DNA of 64,000 bases from Collibacillus ludicampi (GCF_023705585.1 NZ_BOQE01000001.1:1377341-1441340); one strand, 5' to 3'. Counted from the first letter of the stretch, positions 53,498 to 63,609 are shown. Numbers and translations: made by a program. The notes: generated from the sequence alone by a model not told the origin.

Positions 53498-53523
53498 TTT
53501 CGCCGTTACTTGTGATACGGCTC
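53498..53523 (-). repeat. rlmH att site a (native 3' end of rlmH)
   Basis: GGGGAGCCGTATCACAAGTAA encodes GEPYHK and the stop. This is the insertion site used by SCC-type elements in staphylococci; the four other copies lie downstream in the same orientation. Confidence 0.75.
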
Positions 53524-53985
53524 CCCCCGCATGATCCTGAACCCCCGGTACAACTGCTCCAGCAAAATCACGCGCACCATCTGATGAGGGAACGTGAAAC
53601 TGGAGAAGGATAGCTTTAAATTCGCCCGCGTTAAAACAGAATGATGCAATCCTAATGAACCACCGATCACGAAGGCAAACGAACTATGCCCCATCGTGGT
53701 GAGGCGTTCCATCTCTTTGGCCCACTGTTCGGAAGTGAATGTCTTCCCTTCGATGGCGAGAGCCACGACATAATCGCGGTCTTTGATCTGCGCGAGGATG
53801 CGAGTGGCTTCTTTTTCTTTGATCGCTTCTTCTTCCGCCGGGGAGAGAGTATCGGGAGTGGACTCATCGACCACTTCCACGATCCGCAGTTTGGCATACG
53901 CGGAGAGGCGTTTGGCGTATTCCGCGACGGCTTGTGTCCAATATTTTTCCTTCAATTTGCCGACAGCGATGATGTTGATTTGCAT
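53506..53985 (-). CDS. rlmH: 23S rRNA pseudouridine(1915) N3-methyltransferase
   Basis: A 159-residue SPOUT-fold methyltransferase that modifies pseudouridine 1915 of 23S rRNA. It opens [20 protein letters not shown] and contains the trefoil-knot SAM region [20 protein letters not shown] and the C-terminal [16 protein letters not shown]. Full length. Its 3' end is the insertion point of the island array. Upstream is the CxxH/CxxC gene and then htrA, as in other Bacillales. Confidence 0.97.
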   Translation of the reverse strand: MQINIIAVGKLKEKYWTQAVAEYAKRLSAYAKLRIVEVVDESTPDTLSPAEEEAIKEKEATRILAQIKDRDYVVALAIEGKTFTSEQWAKEMERLTTMGHSSFAFVIGGSLGLHHSVLTRANLKLSFSSFTFPHQMVRVILLEQLYRGFRIMRGEPYHK

Positions 53986-53998
53986 AAGAAAGCCCTCC

Positions 53999-54184
53999 TT
54001 ATACGATCAGGTACTTCGGAGGGCGTTCGCAGTACTCGCAATGCGCGGGTGCCTCCCATGCGGTGAAGGAAGTCTCCGCCAATACATAAATATCAGGAGA
54101 TTGCTCGTATTCGTTCACGAAATCTTCGAGTGCTATCTCCACATGCTCTGCACATACAACAAACACTTGCCCACCCCGTTTCAT
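53999..54184 (-). CDS. yyzF: CxxH/CxxC small protein (YyzF-like)
   Basis: A ~61-residue protein from [20 protein letters not shown] to [15 protein letters not shown], with the paired CxxH and CxxC motifs that would bind zinc. In many Bacillales it lies beside rlmH. Function unknown. An ATG nine bases further upstream (54193) is also possible. Confidence 0.8.
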   Translation of the reverse strand: MKRGGQVFVVCAEHVEIALEDFVNEYEQSPDIYVLAETSFTAWEAPAHCEYCERPPKYLIV

Positions 54185-54334
54185 ATCTTCCAATTTCAGT
54201 ATTATACCAGAACCATAGAGTAAGCATCAATCGAAACGCTACGCGTGACATGTAGCAACACATGGATTCAGAGCGTATGTCGAGAGAATATGTAGTTGAA
54301 AAAAGAGTGCCACAGATCATACATTCCTATACAT

Positions 54335-54362
54335 AAAAAAATCCACCCGCTAAGGGGTGGAT
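54335..54362 (-). terminator. Terminator of htrA
   Basis: ATCCACCC and GGGTGGAT form an 8-bp stem with a loop GCTAAGG. On the minus strand TTTTTTTA follows. It is 75 bases after the htrA stop. Confidence 0.85.
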
Positions 54363-54437
54363 GATGCTGCTCAAACACCGCTATATTTACTCTGACTCAG
54401 TGATCCGCTGCTCTAGATCCGTATGCCGAACGATCCG

Positions 54438-55604
54438 CTAATTCTGCAGCGTTTGCAGTTTGACCGAGACCGTCTTTTGATTGTGTCCTCTGTAAACCGT
54501 TACTTGAACGGTATCACCCGGCTGCTTGGTGAACAGGTATTTTTTCAGATCGGACATATTCTTGACATCCTGATTGTCGATCTTGACGATCACGTCTCCT
54601 CTTTGCAAGCCGGCACTCTTCGCTTCGGGACTGAGAGTTTTGATGAGCACACCCTCATCTACGGGAACATCCGGACGATATTCTTCAGGCACATCGGAAA
54701 GATTATATCCGGCAACCCCCAACATCGGGCGGACGACTTTCCCGTTGTTCATCAATTGTTGGATGATTGGTTTGGCTTCATTGATCGGGATGGCAAAGCC
54801 GATGCCTTCGACACCGGTCATGGCGATTTTCGCCGAGTTGATACCGACCACCTGTCCGGCGATATTCACGAGCGCCCCGCCGGAGTTACCGGGGTTAATG
54901 GCAGCATCCGTTTGCAGAACCGTTTGGGTCATCAATTCCTGTCCGGTCTCCGGATCTTTGACGGGAAGATCCCGTTTCGTGGCCGAAATGACGCCGACGG
55001 TGACCGATTGCGCGAATGCTTGTCCCAGAGGATTACCGATAGCGATCGCCGGTTCCCCGATTTGCAACGCATCGGAGTTACCGAATTGCGCAGGCTGAAT
55101 ATCTTTGACCTTGTCAGCCGGCACTTGCAGGACGGCCAAATCGGTGTATTTGTCCTGACCGAGCACCTTTGCCTTCACCTGCTGATCCCCGATCACGACA
55201 TCCACCTCGGATGCGCCTTCCACCACATGGTTATTGGTCACGATATGACCTTCTTTGTCAAAAAGGATCCCCGATCCGCTTCCCGTTTCCTGCGTTTGCG
55301 ACTGATCCGACCAGAAATTATTCGTTTTCTGCAAATTGAGAACACCGACAATGGCAGGCTTCACTTTGTTCACCGCTTGGGTGACCTGGGAATTGACATT
55401 CACGGTAACACCCGTCGTTCCCACAGGCTTGTCAAGCGCGGGTGCCGTCGCTGACGGGATATTGATCCAATTGGATTTGATCATCGTAGGAACTAACGCT
55501 AACGTCGTACCTGAGCCAACCAAGGCTGAAACGACGATTAAGGCGAACCATTTAAGTGGTGACTGCCGTTTTGGGCGTGTATCGAAATCATCGTAAAAAC
55601 CCAT
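54438..55604 (-). CDS. htrA: HtrA-like S1C serine protease
   Basis: A 388-residue membrane-anchored protease/chaperone for envelope stress. TM near the N-terminus (WFALIVVSALVGSGTTLALV). The catalytic triad is His in TNNHVVEGA, Asp in YTDLAVLQVP and Ser in NPGNSGGALVN. A PDZ domain (GVLIKTLSPEAKSAGLQRGD) follows. This is the YycK/HtrC-type protease next to the wal operon. Separate from yycJ (474 bp gap) but the same strand. Confidence 0.93.
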   Translation of the reverse strand: MGFYDDFDTRPKRQSPLKWFALIVVSALVGSGTTLALVPTMIKSNWINIPSATAPALDKPVGTTGVTVNVNSQVTQAVNKVKPAIVGVLNLQKTNNFWSDQSQTQETGSGSGILFDKEGHIVTNNHVVEGASEVDVVIGDQQVKAKVLGQDKYTDLAVLQVPADKVKDIQPAQFGNSDALQIGEPAIAIGNPLGQAFAQSVTVGVISATKRDLPVKDPETGQELMTQTVLQTDAAINPGNSGGALVNIAGQVVGINSAKIAMTGVEGIGFAIPINEAKPIIQQLMNNGKVVRPMLGVAGYNLSDVPEEYRPDVPVDEGVLIKTLSPEAKSAGLQRGDVIVKIDNQDVKNMSDLKKYLFTKQPGDTVQVTVYRGHNQKTVSVKLQTLQN

Positions 55605-55803
55605 TCGACAAACCTCCTAATAACCACTGTAAGTCATTTCGTGAAACATAATTTTATTATACAAAGTGGGTGAACAGTGGAACAACTGTACCGTGATTCC
55701 TTTCACAAAACGTTCGTTATCCTACATATTTTTAACTTTCATGATTAAATACTTATCTATTTGCAAATACTAGATTGTAAAAAAGAAAAAGGAGGAATCC
55801 CAC

Positions 55804-56028
55804 ATGAAACGTATCCCGAAAATGCCTTCGGAAGTGGATCTATTCGCACAATTGGCCGACCTGAAAGAAGTCGATTATAAAAATACACTCGTCATCACAG
55901 CGGTTGTGGAGTTGCTTGTCGAAAAAGGAATTTTGGAACGGCGCGATGTCATACAAAAAGCGAAACAATTGGATCACAATCTTTCTCTGGAGATCGATCG
56001 GATCATTGAAGAAAAAACAAAACACTAG
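55804..56028 (+). CDS. Small hypothetical protein
   Basis: A 74-residue, helical, hydrophilic protein (MKRIPKMPSEVDLFAQLADL then VVELLVEKGILERRDVIQKA and KQLDHNLSLEIDRIIEEK). AAGGAGG precedes it. It is on the opposite strand between htrA and yycJ. I do not recognise the family. Confidence 0.65.
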   Translation: MKRIPKMPSEVDLFAQLADLKEVDYKNTLVITAVVELLVEKGILERRDVIQKAKQLDHNLSLEIDRIIEEKTKH

Positions 56029-56078
56029 ACACAGAACAATCAAACACGAACCGTCTGTCGAGTAACCCCAATGATGCG

Positions 56079-56885
56079 TCACCGTCTCGTGAGAGAACGG
56101 ATGGGCGTCGGCTTTTTGCGGTACGTTTGATGCAATTGCACATCTTCTCCTACTTGTATACCCGCTCCCTGCAAGATCGTTTGCACGGTTAACTCGGCCA
56201 ACTCAGGCACGTTATTATCGGGAGAAAGGTGTGCCAGATAGACATCTTGTGTATCGCCGCTGATCACTTCTGACAGCGCTTCGCCAGCCGCTTCATTGGA
56301 GAGATGCCCTTTGTCACTCAAAATCCTTCGTTTCACATTCCATGGATGCGGACCTACGCGCAACATCTCCACATCATGGTTCGATTCGAAAATGTAGGCA
56401 TCCGCACCGGCAATTGTTTCTTTGACCCTTTCGCTCACATACCCCAGATCGGTGACATGTGTAAGTTTTGTTTCTCCCTCATAGATATTAAAGCCGACCG
56501 GTTCGTTACAGTCATGGGAAATCGTGAATGGCTCAATGGTGAGCTCGCCGAATTCCAGTTTGTCACCCGCCTTGATCACATGGCGGTCACTTTCCGGAAT
56601 CCCTTCAACCACTTTATCCAACTCTCTCCAAGTCCCCTCTGTTGCATACACAGGGATTTGAAACCGCCTTGCCATCACTCCGACCCCTTTGATGTGGTCA
56701 GAATGTTCATGTGTAACAAGGATGGCATCGATCGATTCGCCGGATACGGCGATCTCTTCCAGAGCGGCTTGTATCTGCTTGCCAGATACTCCTGCGTCGA
56801 TGAGCAAATGTACTCCATCGGCCCCTATATATGTACAATTCCCCGTACTACCGCTTGCCAACACACTAAACTTCATCGAAGCCAT
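56079..56885 (-). CDS. walJ: Metallo-beta-lactamase fold exonuclease-like protein WalJ (YycJ)
   Basis: A 268-residue metallo-beta-lactamase fold protein. The start at 56885 (MASMKFSVLASGSTGNCTYI) has GGAGG at 5-base spacing. The zinc motif is ILVTHEHSDHIKGVGVMARR. HLSNEAAGEALSE, DVYLAHLSPDNN and the FESNHDVEML segment complete the active site. YycJ/WalJ links the cell-wall kinase operon to DNA metabolism in some Firmicutes. It is the last gene of the wal operon. Confidence 0.92.
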   Translation of the reverse strand: MASMKFSVLASGSTGNCTYIGADGVHLLIDAGVSGKQIQAALEEIAVSGESIDAILVTHEHSDHIKGVGVMARRFQIPVYATEGTWRELDKVVEGIPESDRHVIKAGDKLEFGELTIEPFTISHDCNEPVGFNIYEGETKLTHVTDLGYVSERVKETIAGADAYIFESNHDVEMLRVGPHPWNVKRRILSDKGHLSNEAAGEALSEVISGDTQDVYLAHLSPDNNVPELAELTVQTILQGAGIQVGEDVQLHQTYRKKPTPIRSLTRR

Positions 56886-56993
56886 GAGCCCTCCTTTCCT
56901 AATTTTAGGGATTGGTTGAGCGTATTCAAAGCATGACATCCCACCGAAGCTACTACTCTCTGATTTGGCAGTGCCATCCATTAAGCATAGTAA

Positions 56994-57860
56994 CTACCGT
57001 ACTGTTTCCAGTTCTCCCGTCATTCCGTTGACAAAATAGACATTCTGATCCGTGGTGATTCGCCACATCGGTGCCAAATACCAAGATTCCGTATTAAAAG
57101 GCTTGCTGAAAAAACCGAGACGGATATCGCGAATGACTCTATTATGCGCCGGTACCGCAGATTTGTCCATGGACTCCGCCAATGAACGCAACGCACCGAC
57201 CGCAGAGATCACCGGTCTCTTGTTTCCTTCTTCACCGATGACCTCTAAAGCCGACTGCTGAATCAAGGTAACCTGACCGTTTTGCAGGGTTACAAGTATC
57301 GGCGCGGAAAAAATGGGGTAACTCTGATACATTTGCAAATAGCGCACGGTTGCATCGTTTACTCCTTGCTTAAGGACACGATCCCCTCCATAGGAGAGTG
57401 GGTTCCATACGAATGTACCGATTTCCGCATACAAACGGTCAAAAATTCTGGGATCATCCGGCGATATCGTGACATGCATAGGGGTCACATCATAGAGCAG
57501 CTGACCTGAACCTTTGTACGTAATCGTACCCTTGTCCCCTTGATATTGTACCCAAGAGGGGTGGGAACTAGTGGTATCCGCCAACCGAGGATTTTTTAAT
57601 AATTTTGAAGCGACCAGTTTCGGATCGACTTGCGCGTAACGCACGCGCAAGAATCCCAGCTCAGGGGTTTCCTTGGGAATATCCGTACCGAGCGTCAGAT
57701 TGCGGCTTTGCAAGAGATCCCGCACTTCCGCCACTTGCTCCTCAAAGGACTGCACCGTTCCCGCCTCGACATTTCGTACCGCATAATACTGATAACCGAG
57801 CAAGAGATCCAACAGTAAAAATGTAAATATTAAGTAGGTCTTCGCTTTACTCCAGTCCAT
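56994..57860 (-). CDS. yycI: WalK regulatory membrane protein YycI
   Basis: A 288-residue protein with one N-terminal TM (AKTYLIFTFLLLDLLLGYQY) and an extracytoplasmic domain. Start at 57860 (MDWSKAKTYLIF). It overlaps yycH by 14 bases. With YycH it controls the WalK kinase through TM contacts in Bacillus. The C-terminal YycI domain residues AVGALRSLAESMDKSAVPAH and WRITTDQNVYFVNGMTGELE are visible. Confidence 0.9.
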   Translation of the reverse strand: MDWSKAKTYLIFTFLLLDLLLGYQYYAVRNVEAGTVQSFEEQVAEVRDLLQSRNLTLGTDIPKETPELGFLRVRYAQVDPKLVASKLLKNPRLADTTSSHPSWVQYQGDKGTITYKGSGQLLYDVTPMHVTISPDDPRIFDRLYAEIGTFVWNPLSYGGDRVLKQGVNDATVRYLQMYQSYPIFSAPILVTLQNGQVTLIQQSALEVIGEEGNKRPVISAVGALRSLAESMDKSAVPAHNRVIRDIRLGFFSKPFNTESWYLAPMWRITTDQNVYFVNGMTGELETVR

Positions 57861-59175
57861 GCAACCATCCCCCATTATCTGCCCATAATTCTCCGCTGAC
57901 AGCATCCACATGTACGGGGGATTCACCTTTTCTCTGGATGAACCAGACAGGCCTTAACAGGAAACGGTCTTTTTCCGCATACTCTGGCACATAACAGAGG
58001 GAAATATCGGTGATCGTCGTATTCGTAATCCCGCGTTTCCGTAATGAGTCCAATAACGCAGGACCCGAGAGAACATACGCATCCTCCCGTTTGACAAGCA
58101 CTCCCGGATATACGACCGAACGAACCATCTCGAAAACGATATTGCCACGCATTTTTACTCGAATGGAAAAGTAAGAATCATCCATCGGCAAGCCGTTGAT
58201 GTAACTGCGAAACAGATACGACGAAGTGATGTCCCGTTGCATCGAGCCGTCCACCGCCAAATAGGTTCCTTCCATTCCCCCGTGATCATTCACAAATTCG
58301 ATGGCTTTCTCCAACGAATGATCCATTTCCTCCCCCGTCGTGTACAGATCAGTACTTGGATTTGTATAGTCGATCATTTTTGTGGATGAGGAGAATTGAA
58401 CGCCACGGCTACCGTCTGTCAGGATAACGGATCCGTCCCGTTCCGCAATACGCCTCGTCAATGAAGGATCGACAAAAAACGAGGACATGAGTTGTGTTGT
58501 ATTGAATACGTTTCTTTCATACGTATCGACTGGGACCTTCATCTTGTCACTCGGCAAGTAATACGCATGTTTTGCATCCCCGTATAATGCGTAGAGTGGA
58601 AGTTTTCCCGCCATGTTCCAGATCTCTAGGAGAGAATCCGCAGGAATTTGAACCTTTGCCCAATAGGCAGCCGTGTCCCCTTTTAACAAAAGCCGCATAT
58701 TCCCATCCGCATCGTACATGAGATATAAGGAACGCGCTTTAAGAGAATTGAACATGCCGGAGGGGAGCGATAACGTCTGCGCCAAATACTGGGCTTGCAC
58801 CTCAATCCCGTAATCATATTCGATCGAGCGTTTAGTAACGGTCGATTCCCATACGGATTCCGACCATGTCACAGGCGTAAATTCCGAGACGGTCGCTTTA
58901 CGCAACAAATCACGAGTCATATGGTATGGGTCACTGTCTGGAAGGATGACTGCATGCCTGCCATCCCCCAAATGTACCAATATGCGCGTCGGTTGCAGCA
59001 CTTGTGTCACCGTTTTCCCTGGGCCCCATGCGGTTCCACCGACATATCCGGAGGAGTCCACCGCTTCATAGACGGGAACGCTATACCACAGTTTGAATGA
59101 CAAGACGACAGAAAAGAGCACAAGCACCGTTAAGATCCATGTCTTCACCGTCTCGATATGAATCTTCGCACGCAC
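57847..59175 (-). CDS. yycH: WalK regulatory membrane protein YycH
   Basis: A 442-residue protein with one N-terminal TM (TWILTVLVLFSVVLSFKLWY) and a large extracytoplasmic part. The GTG start overlaps the walK stop by one base. The order walR-walK-yycH-yycI fixes the identity. In Bacillus YycH forms a ternary complex with YycI and WalK to tune wall homeostasis. It has the YycH-family FVNDHGGMEGTYLAVDGSMQ segment. Confidence 0.9.
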   Translation of the reverse strand: MRAKIHIETVKTWILTVLVLFSVVLSFKLWYSVPVYEAVDSSGYVGGTAWGPGKTVTQVLQPTRILVHLGDGRHAVILPDSDPYHMTRDLLRKATVSEFTPVTWSESVWESTVTKRSIEYDYGIEVQAQYLAQTLSLPSGMFNSLKARSLYLMYDADGNMRLLLKGDTAAYWAKVQIPADSLLEIWNMAGKLPLYALYGDAKHAYYLPSDKMKVPVDTYERNVFNTTQLMSSFFVDPSLTRRIAERDGSVILTDGSRGVQFSSSTKMIDYTNPSTDLYTTGEEMDHSLEKAIEFVNDHGGMEGTYLAVDGSMQRDITSSYLFRSYINGLPMDDSYFSIRVKMRGNIVFEMVRSVVYPGVLVKREDAYVLSGPALLDSLRKRGITNTTITDISLCYVPEYAEKDRFLLRPVWFIQRKGESPVHVDAVSGELWADNGGWLHGLE

Positions 59176-60926
59176 TACGCCACCCCTTCTTTCGCGACAG
59201 GCAACGTGAACAAAACGGTCGTCCCTCGTCCCAATTCGCTCTCGATTTGGATTTTGCCCCCGTGCTTTTCAATGATCTGCTGGGCAATCGACAGGCCTAG
59301 TCCCGTTCCTCCCAATTTGCGGGAACGCGCTTTGTCTACGCGATAAAAACGTTCAAAGATCCGCGGCAAATCTTTCTTGGGAATACCGATTCCCGTATCG
59401 ATCACTTTTACGACAACCATATCGCCGTCCCGGGATGCGGCGAGACGGATCATCCCTTTTTCCGGCGTATATTTAAGCGCATTGGAAATCAGGTTATCCA
59501 AGACTTGATCCAGCTTGTCCCGATCCACCACGACTTGAGGCAGGCGGGGTTCCACCTCGACAAACATACCGATCCCCTGATTCCTGCATTGAACCGAAAA
59601 ACGTTCCACCGCACGATCAAGCAGCCCTGCCAAGGATTGAGGGGAAAAGTTCCATCCTTCCGTACCGGAATCGAAGCGGGACAATTGTAACAGATCGTTT
59701 ACCAACCGAACCATTCGATCCGTCTCGTTGTGAATGACGCGCAAGAAATGGGCTGACAATTGCGGGTCATACATCGCTCCGTCTTCCAAAGCCTCTATAT
59801 AACTCTTGAGTGTGGTCAAAGGTGTACGGATTTCATGCGAAACGTTAGCGACAAAATCTCTCCTCGCTTTTTCCTCTTTCTCTTCTTCCGTAATGTCGCG
59901 CAAGACGATCACTTGTCCCGGTTTTTCCCCTTCGGCCCCCTTTAATGTCGATGCGTACGCGTAGAGGATGCGCCCATCCGGACCGCGAAACTTCATTTCC
60001 GGTCCTTCCCACTCATCCACTTCCAACACCTCATGCAAAGGATGGTTGATCAAATCTTTTTCCTCCACCATCAAGAGCTCTTGCGCAACCGGATTCGCCA
60101 GCAAAATAAGGCCCTGTGCAGATACGGCGATCACGCCGTCAGACATATGAGCGAGAATCGCTTCCATTTTATCTTTTTCTTGTTCATTCTCTGCCAGGGC
60201 ATCCCGCAACCGGTGTGTCAAGTAGTTAAACGTGAGTCCCAGTTCCCCGATCTCATCATCTCCCTTGACAGCCACTTCTTGGCCAAAGTCCCCTTTGGCC
60301 ATCGCTTTCGCTTTTTTCGTAATTTCCATGATCGGGTGAGTGATCGTACGGGCCAGCATGATCCCCAGAATCGCCGTCAAAACCAGCGCGATCAGAATCC
60401 CTGTATAGAAGATCCAGTTGATCTCCGACATCGTTTGGTAGATCGTCTTCATCGGCGCCACGAGGTAGACGGCTCCGATAACTTGGCCCGCATCCCGTAC
60501 AGGAACGGCAAGAAATGTATAGCGCATTCCCGTCTTTTCATCCACACGGATGACTTCTTCCTTCGTTCCGGACAGCGCCCACGTCACTTCCGTGCGCACG
60601 CGTTTCTGCCCCACATACGAACGGTCTTCAGATGTGGCGACGATGATCCCGTTTTTGTTCAAGATGTAGATATCGGCACCTGTCAGTTCCGCAAAGGAGC
60701 GGGCGAGGTTCTCCAAATCACCGTCCGCTTCATCCGTCACTTCCTTTTCAAGATAGTGCGGCACCAATTCGGCCAACAAACCGGCTTGAGAATTGATCGT
60801 TTTTGAGAAATTGCCCAAAAAGTACATGTTTAACGATCGGATAAAGTACACGCCGATCAATTGCATCGCAAACAAGATCAGTAACAAGTAAATCATGACC
60901 AATTTCCAGCGTATACTGCGAAACAA
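59175..60926 (-). CDS. walK: Cell-wall sensor histidine kinase WalK
   Basis: A 583-residue kinase. TM1 (LVMIYLLLILFAMQLIGVYF) is followed by a PAS-like extracytoplasmic domain, TM2 (IFYTGILIALVLTAILGIML), HAMP, PAS (ILAHMSDGVIAVSAQGLILL), and the HisKA H-box NVSHEIRTPLTTLKSYIE. The ATPase motifs are N-box LDQVLDNLISNALKYTPEKG, G1 DTGIGIP and G2 GGTGLGLS. It controls cell-wall hydrolases with WalR and is essential in many Bacillales. It lies 4 bases after walR. Confidence 0.96.
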   Translation of the reverse strand: MFRSIRWKLVMIYLLLILFAMQLIGVYFIRSLNMYFLGNFSKTINSQAGLLAELVPHYLEKEVTDEADGDLENLARSFAELTGADIYILNKNGIIVATSEDRSYVGQKRVRTEVTWALSGTKEEVIRVDEKTGMRYTFLAVPVRDAGQVIGAVYLVAPMKTIYQTMSEINWIFYTGILIALVLTAILGIMLARTITHPIMEITKKAKAMAKGDFGQEVAVKGDDEIGELGLTFNYLTHRLRDALAENEQEKDKMEAILAHMSDGVIAVSAQGLILLANPVAQELLMVEEKDLINHPLHEVLEVDEWEGPEMKFRGPDGRILYAYASTLKGAEGEKPGQVIVLRDITEEEKEEKARRDFVANVSHEIRTPLTTLKSYIEALEDGAMYDPQLSAHFLRVIHNETDRMVRLVNDLLQLSRFDSGTEGWNFSPQSLAGLLDRAVERFSVQCRNQGIGMFVEVEPRLPQVVVDRDKLDQVLDNLISNALKYTPEKGMIRLAASRDGDMVVVKVIDTGIGIPKKDLPRIFERFYRVDKARSRKLGGTGLGLSIAQQIIEKHGGKIQIESELGRGTTVLFTLPVAKEGVA

Positions 60927-60930
60927 ATCG

Positions 60931-61617
60931 TTACCTCCTCAGCGAGTAACCCACCCCGCGACGAGTGATGATATACTCCGGGTTGGACGGATCATCTTCA
61001 ATCTTCTCTCGCAAGCGCCTGATCGTCACATCGACCGTTCGTACATCTCCGAAATAATCGTATCCCCAAACTTCTTGCAACAGGTGCTCCCTCGTCAGCA
61101 CGGTTCCGCGGTGTTTCGCAAGATAGCTCAATAATTCGAATTCCCGGTGCGTGACTTCTACAAGAACGTTCCGCTTATACACTTCATATGTGGCTGTATC
61201 GATCACCAGATCTCCGACAATCCATCTCGGTTTCTGTTCCCTAACCTCCGTGGTGGCCGAGCGGCGGAGGTTCGCTTTCACCCGAGCGATCAATTCACGC
61301 GAAGAAAAAGGCTTCGTCACGTAATCATCCGCCCCGATCTCCAGCCCTAAGACTTTATCGATTTCCGAATCCCTGGCTGTCAACATGATCACCGGTACGC
61401 TGGAAAAAGTCCGAATCTCTTTGCATACTTCAAAGCCGTCTTTCTTTGGTAACATAATATCTAAAAGCATCAAGTCTGGCTGTTCCGTTCGCGCCATCTG
61501 TACCGCTTCCATGCCGTCATGAGCGACAACCACTTGGAAGCCCTCTTTTTCCAGAGAAAATTTCAGGATTTCCGCAATCGGCATCTCATCATCTACAACC
61601 AGTATCTTCGGAATCAT
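60931..61617 (-). CDS. walR: Response regulator WalR
   Basis: A 228-residue OmpR-family regulator. Start at 61617 ([20 protein letters not shown]). The receiver has the acidic pair VVDDE, the phospho-acceptor Asp in [13 protein letters not shown], and Lys in [17 protein letters not shown]. The C-terminal winged helix has [20 protein letters not shown] and [17 protein letters not shown]. First gene of the operon. Confidence 0.97.
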   Translation of the reverse strand: MIPKILVVDDEMPIAEILKFSLEKEGFQVVVAHDGMEAVQMARTEQPDLMLLDIMLPKKDGFEVCKEIRTFSSVPVIMLTARDSEIDKVLGLEIGADDYVTKPFSSRELIARVKANLRRSATTEVREQKPRWIVGDLVIDTATYEVYKRNVLVEVTHREFELLSYLAKHRGTVLTREHLLQEVWGYDYFGDVRTVDVTIRRLREKIEDDPSNPEYIITRRGVGYSLRR

Positions 61618-61748
61618 CGTTTCACCTCGATCGAACATAATCTAGTTATTCTTTCTATTCTATTATACAAAATGCTATCTTGAGAAATTTATTTTTTGCT
61701 CATGCTTTTTCCCGCAAAAAAGCACACTAGAAGTAGGAGGTGGAAGTC

Positions 61749-62111
61749 ATGGCAGAGCAGGCGATACTCGCCACATTCAAAAGCCCGGAAGACGCTGAAC
61801 ATGCGGCCAAGAAACTGAGATCCATCGGCATTGAAACGATACAAATCGACCGTGTATCCTCGTTTCCCGGAGAACCGACCGACGAGCTTGTCAATCCGCT
61901 CACGGGAAATATCCCTTCGTTAGGGCATATGACATTAGGTACCGATTTCGACGGACGGAACGCATCCGTCCTCGCAGCCGCCGACCCGGCGGCGAGCGGA
62001 CAATCAGGGGAGCTTGTATCCGGTGAAGATATCCTGTTGACCGTGGTATGTGAGAAAGATCAAGTGGAGAAAGCCGTGAAGATCATAAAGGATGCAGGAG
62101 GAAATACGTAA
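61749..62111 (+). CDS. Hypothetical protein between walR and purA
   Basis: A 120-residue protein (start ATG 61749, GGAGG upstream; GTG at 61740 is less well placed). N-terminal pattern AILATFKSPEDAEHAAKKLR resembles an RRM-like or general-stress (17M-type) alpha/beta fold. The rest ends with EDILLTVVCEKDQVEKAVKI. Function unknown. Divergent from walR. Confidence 0.65.
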   Translation: MAEQAILATFKSPEDAEHAAKKLRSIGIETIQIDRVSSFPGEPTDELVNPLTGNIPSLGHMTLGTDFDGRNASVLAAADPAASGQSGELVSGEDILLTVVCEKDQVEKAVKIIKDAGGNT

Positions 62112-62140
62112 GGCTGCCTCATTCGAGGCAGCCTCATTTA
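62112..62140. terminator. Bidirectional terminator
   Basis: GGCTGCCTC, loop ATTC, GAGGCAGCC (62112-62133), then TCATTTAATT. Between convergent genes. Confidence 0.85.
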
Positions 62141-62141
62141 A

Positions 62142-63425
62142 TTAATACAGAGAAGAGACAGGAACGGTTTGCTCGCGATTCGGTCCGACAGAGAAAATCG
62201 AAAGCTTTACACCCGTTACTTCCGTGATCTTCTCGATATATGCGCGCGTATTTGCCGGCAGTTCGTCATAAGAACGGACATTGGTGATATCTTCGGTCCA
62301 CCCAGGCAATGTTTCATAAACCGGCTCACATGCGGACAACACTTTAAGACTGGTGGGGAACTCTTTGAGAATCTCGCCATTGTATTTGTAAGCCACGCAG
62401 ATTTTTAACTCGGGCAGTCCTGTCAAAATGTCAAGGCGCGTTAACGCCATTCCGTCAAGTCCGGAAACGCGACGCGCATGGCGCACGACGAGCGCATCCA
62501 GCCAACCCACGCGCCGTGGCCGCCCCGTAGTCGTCCCATATTCATGACCCGCTTCACGAATCGTCTGGCCGATTTCATTCAAGAGTTCCGTGGGGAAAGG
62601 ACCGTCACCGACACGCGTGCTGTAAGCTTTCACGACGCCGATCACTTTGTCGATTTTGGTCGGTCCGACACCCGATCCGATACAAACGCCGCCCGCAACC
62701 GGGTTGGATGAGGTTACATACGGATACGTCCCCTGATCGATATCCAGCATGGAAGCTTGTGCCCCTTCGAACAACACATCCTTGCCCGCATCGATCGCTT
62801 CATTCAAGACGACGGAGGTGTCTGTGACATATGGGCGGAGAACTTCCGCATATTCGAGATATTCATCAAGGATTTCTTGATATGAGAAACCTTCCATACC
62901 GTAGAACTTCTCCAGGATTTCATTTTTGTCCGCGAGATTGCGCTGGAGTTTTGCAGCGAATTCATCCCGATCGAGCAGATCGACCATACGAATGCCTATG
63001 CGTGCCGCCTTATCCATGTAGGCAGGACCGATTCCCTTCTTCGTCGTACCGATTTTTCCTTCACCTTTGCGCAATTCTTCCGCTTCATCCAAGCGAAGGT
63101 GATAAGGCATAACCAGATGAGCACGGTCGGAAATGCGAAGATTATTCGCGGAAATCCCGTTCTCTTGCAAGTATTTCAGTTCTTCCACTAATGCTTTGGG
63201 ATTGACCACCATGCCGTTTCCGATCACACAGATTTTTTCTGGATAAAAAATTCCGGAGGGAATTAAATGCAATTTGAATACCTTGCCGCTGATCGATATG
63301 GTGTGACCTGCGTTATTCCCGCCTTGATAACGGGCAACGACATCCGCTTTCTCGGCGAGAAAATCGGTAATCTTCCCTTTTCCCTCGTCTCCCCATTGTG
63401 TGCCGACGACCACTACTGTTGCCAT
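62142..63425 (-). CDS. purA: Adenylosuccinate synthetase
   Basis: A 427-residue GTP-dependent enzyme joining IMP and aspartate in AMP synthesis. Start at 63425 ([20 protein letters not shown]), with the diagnostic phosphate loop [39 protein letters not shown] and [19 protein letters not shown] are also present. Full length. Confidence 0.97.
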   Translation of the reverse strand: MATVVVVGTQWGDEGKGKITDFLAEKADVVARYQGGNNAGHTISISGKVFKLHLIPSGIFYPEKICVIGNGMVVNPKALVEELKYLQENGISANNLRISDRAHLVMPYHLRLDEAEELRKGEGKIGTTKKGIGPAYMDKAARIGIRMVDLLDRDEFAAKLQRNLADKNEILEKFYGMEGFSYQEILDEYLEYAEVLRPYVTDTSVVLNEAIDAGKDVLFEGAQASMLDIDQGTYPYVTSSNPVAGGVCIGSGVGPTKIDKVIGVVKAYSTRVGDGPFPTELLNEIGQTIREAGHEYGTTTGRPRRVGWLDALVVRHARRVSGLDGMALTRLDILTGLPELKICVAYKYNGEILKEFPTSLKVLSACEPVYETLPGWTEDITNVRSYDELPANTRAYIEKITEVTGVKLSIFSVGPNREQTVPVSSLY

Positions 63426-63609
63426 CCTCAAGACACCTCCATATATTTCATAAGTTCCCCCAAGCAGGGACACTTTTACTCGCACCTTGAAACTACAGAT
63501 TGAGTGTAACAAGGGGGAGAGCTCCTGTCAATAAAAAACCGAACATTTCTTATTCCTAAAAAAATTTTGTTCGTATTTTAAATCATGATGACAAGAAAAA
63601 AGCGACTCC

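Larger units (their letters stand above)
40951..53508 (-). mobile_element. Stacked SCC-like genomic islands at the 3' end of rlmH
   Basis: Five copies of the RlmH C-terminal coding sequence mark out four segments: 53.5-48.7, 48.7-46.7, 46.7-44.5 and 44.5-40.9 kb. All are in the rlmH orientation, as produced when elements integrate one after another at the 3' end of rlmH, the site used by staphylococcal SCC elements. The cargo per segment is SIR2/GTPase pair; LysR plus SDR; mqo; and sigma/anti-sigma, zinc-ribbon protein and an IS4 element. No Ccr serine recombinase is present, so the segments would need a recombinase in trans or are remnants. Confidence 0.65.

Noticed and set aside
40951-53508. 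Ccr-type large serine recombinase expected for SCC elements
   Set aside because: No ORF in the island region has the serine recombinase catalytic pattern; transposases present are IS256 and IS4 only.
54423-55454. 343-codon plus-strand ORF
   Set aside because: Antisense shadow of htrA; no plausible RBS or domains.
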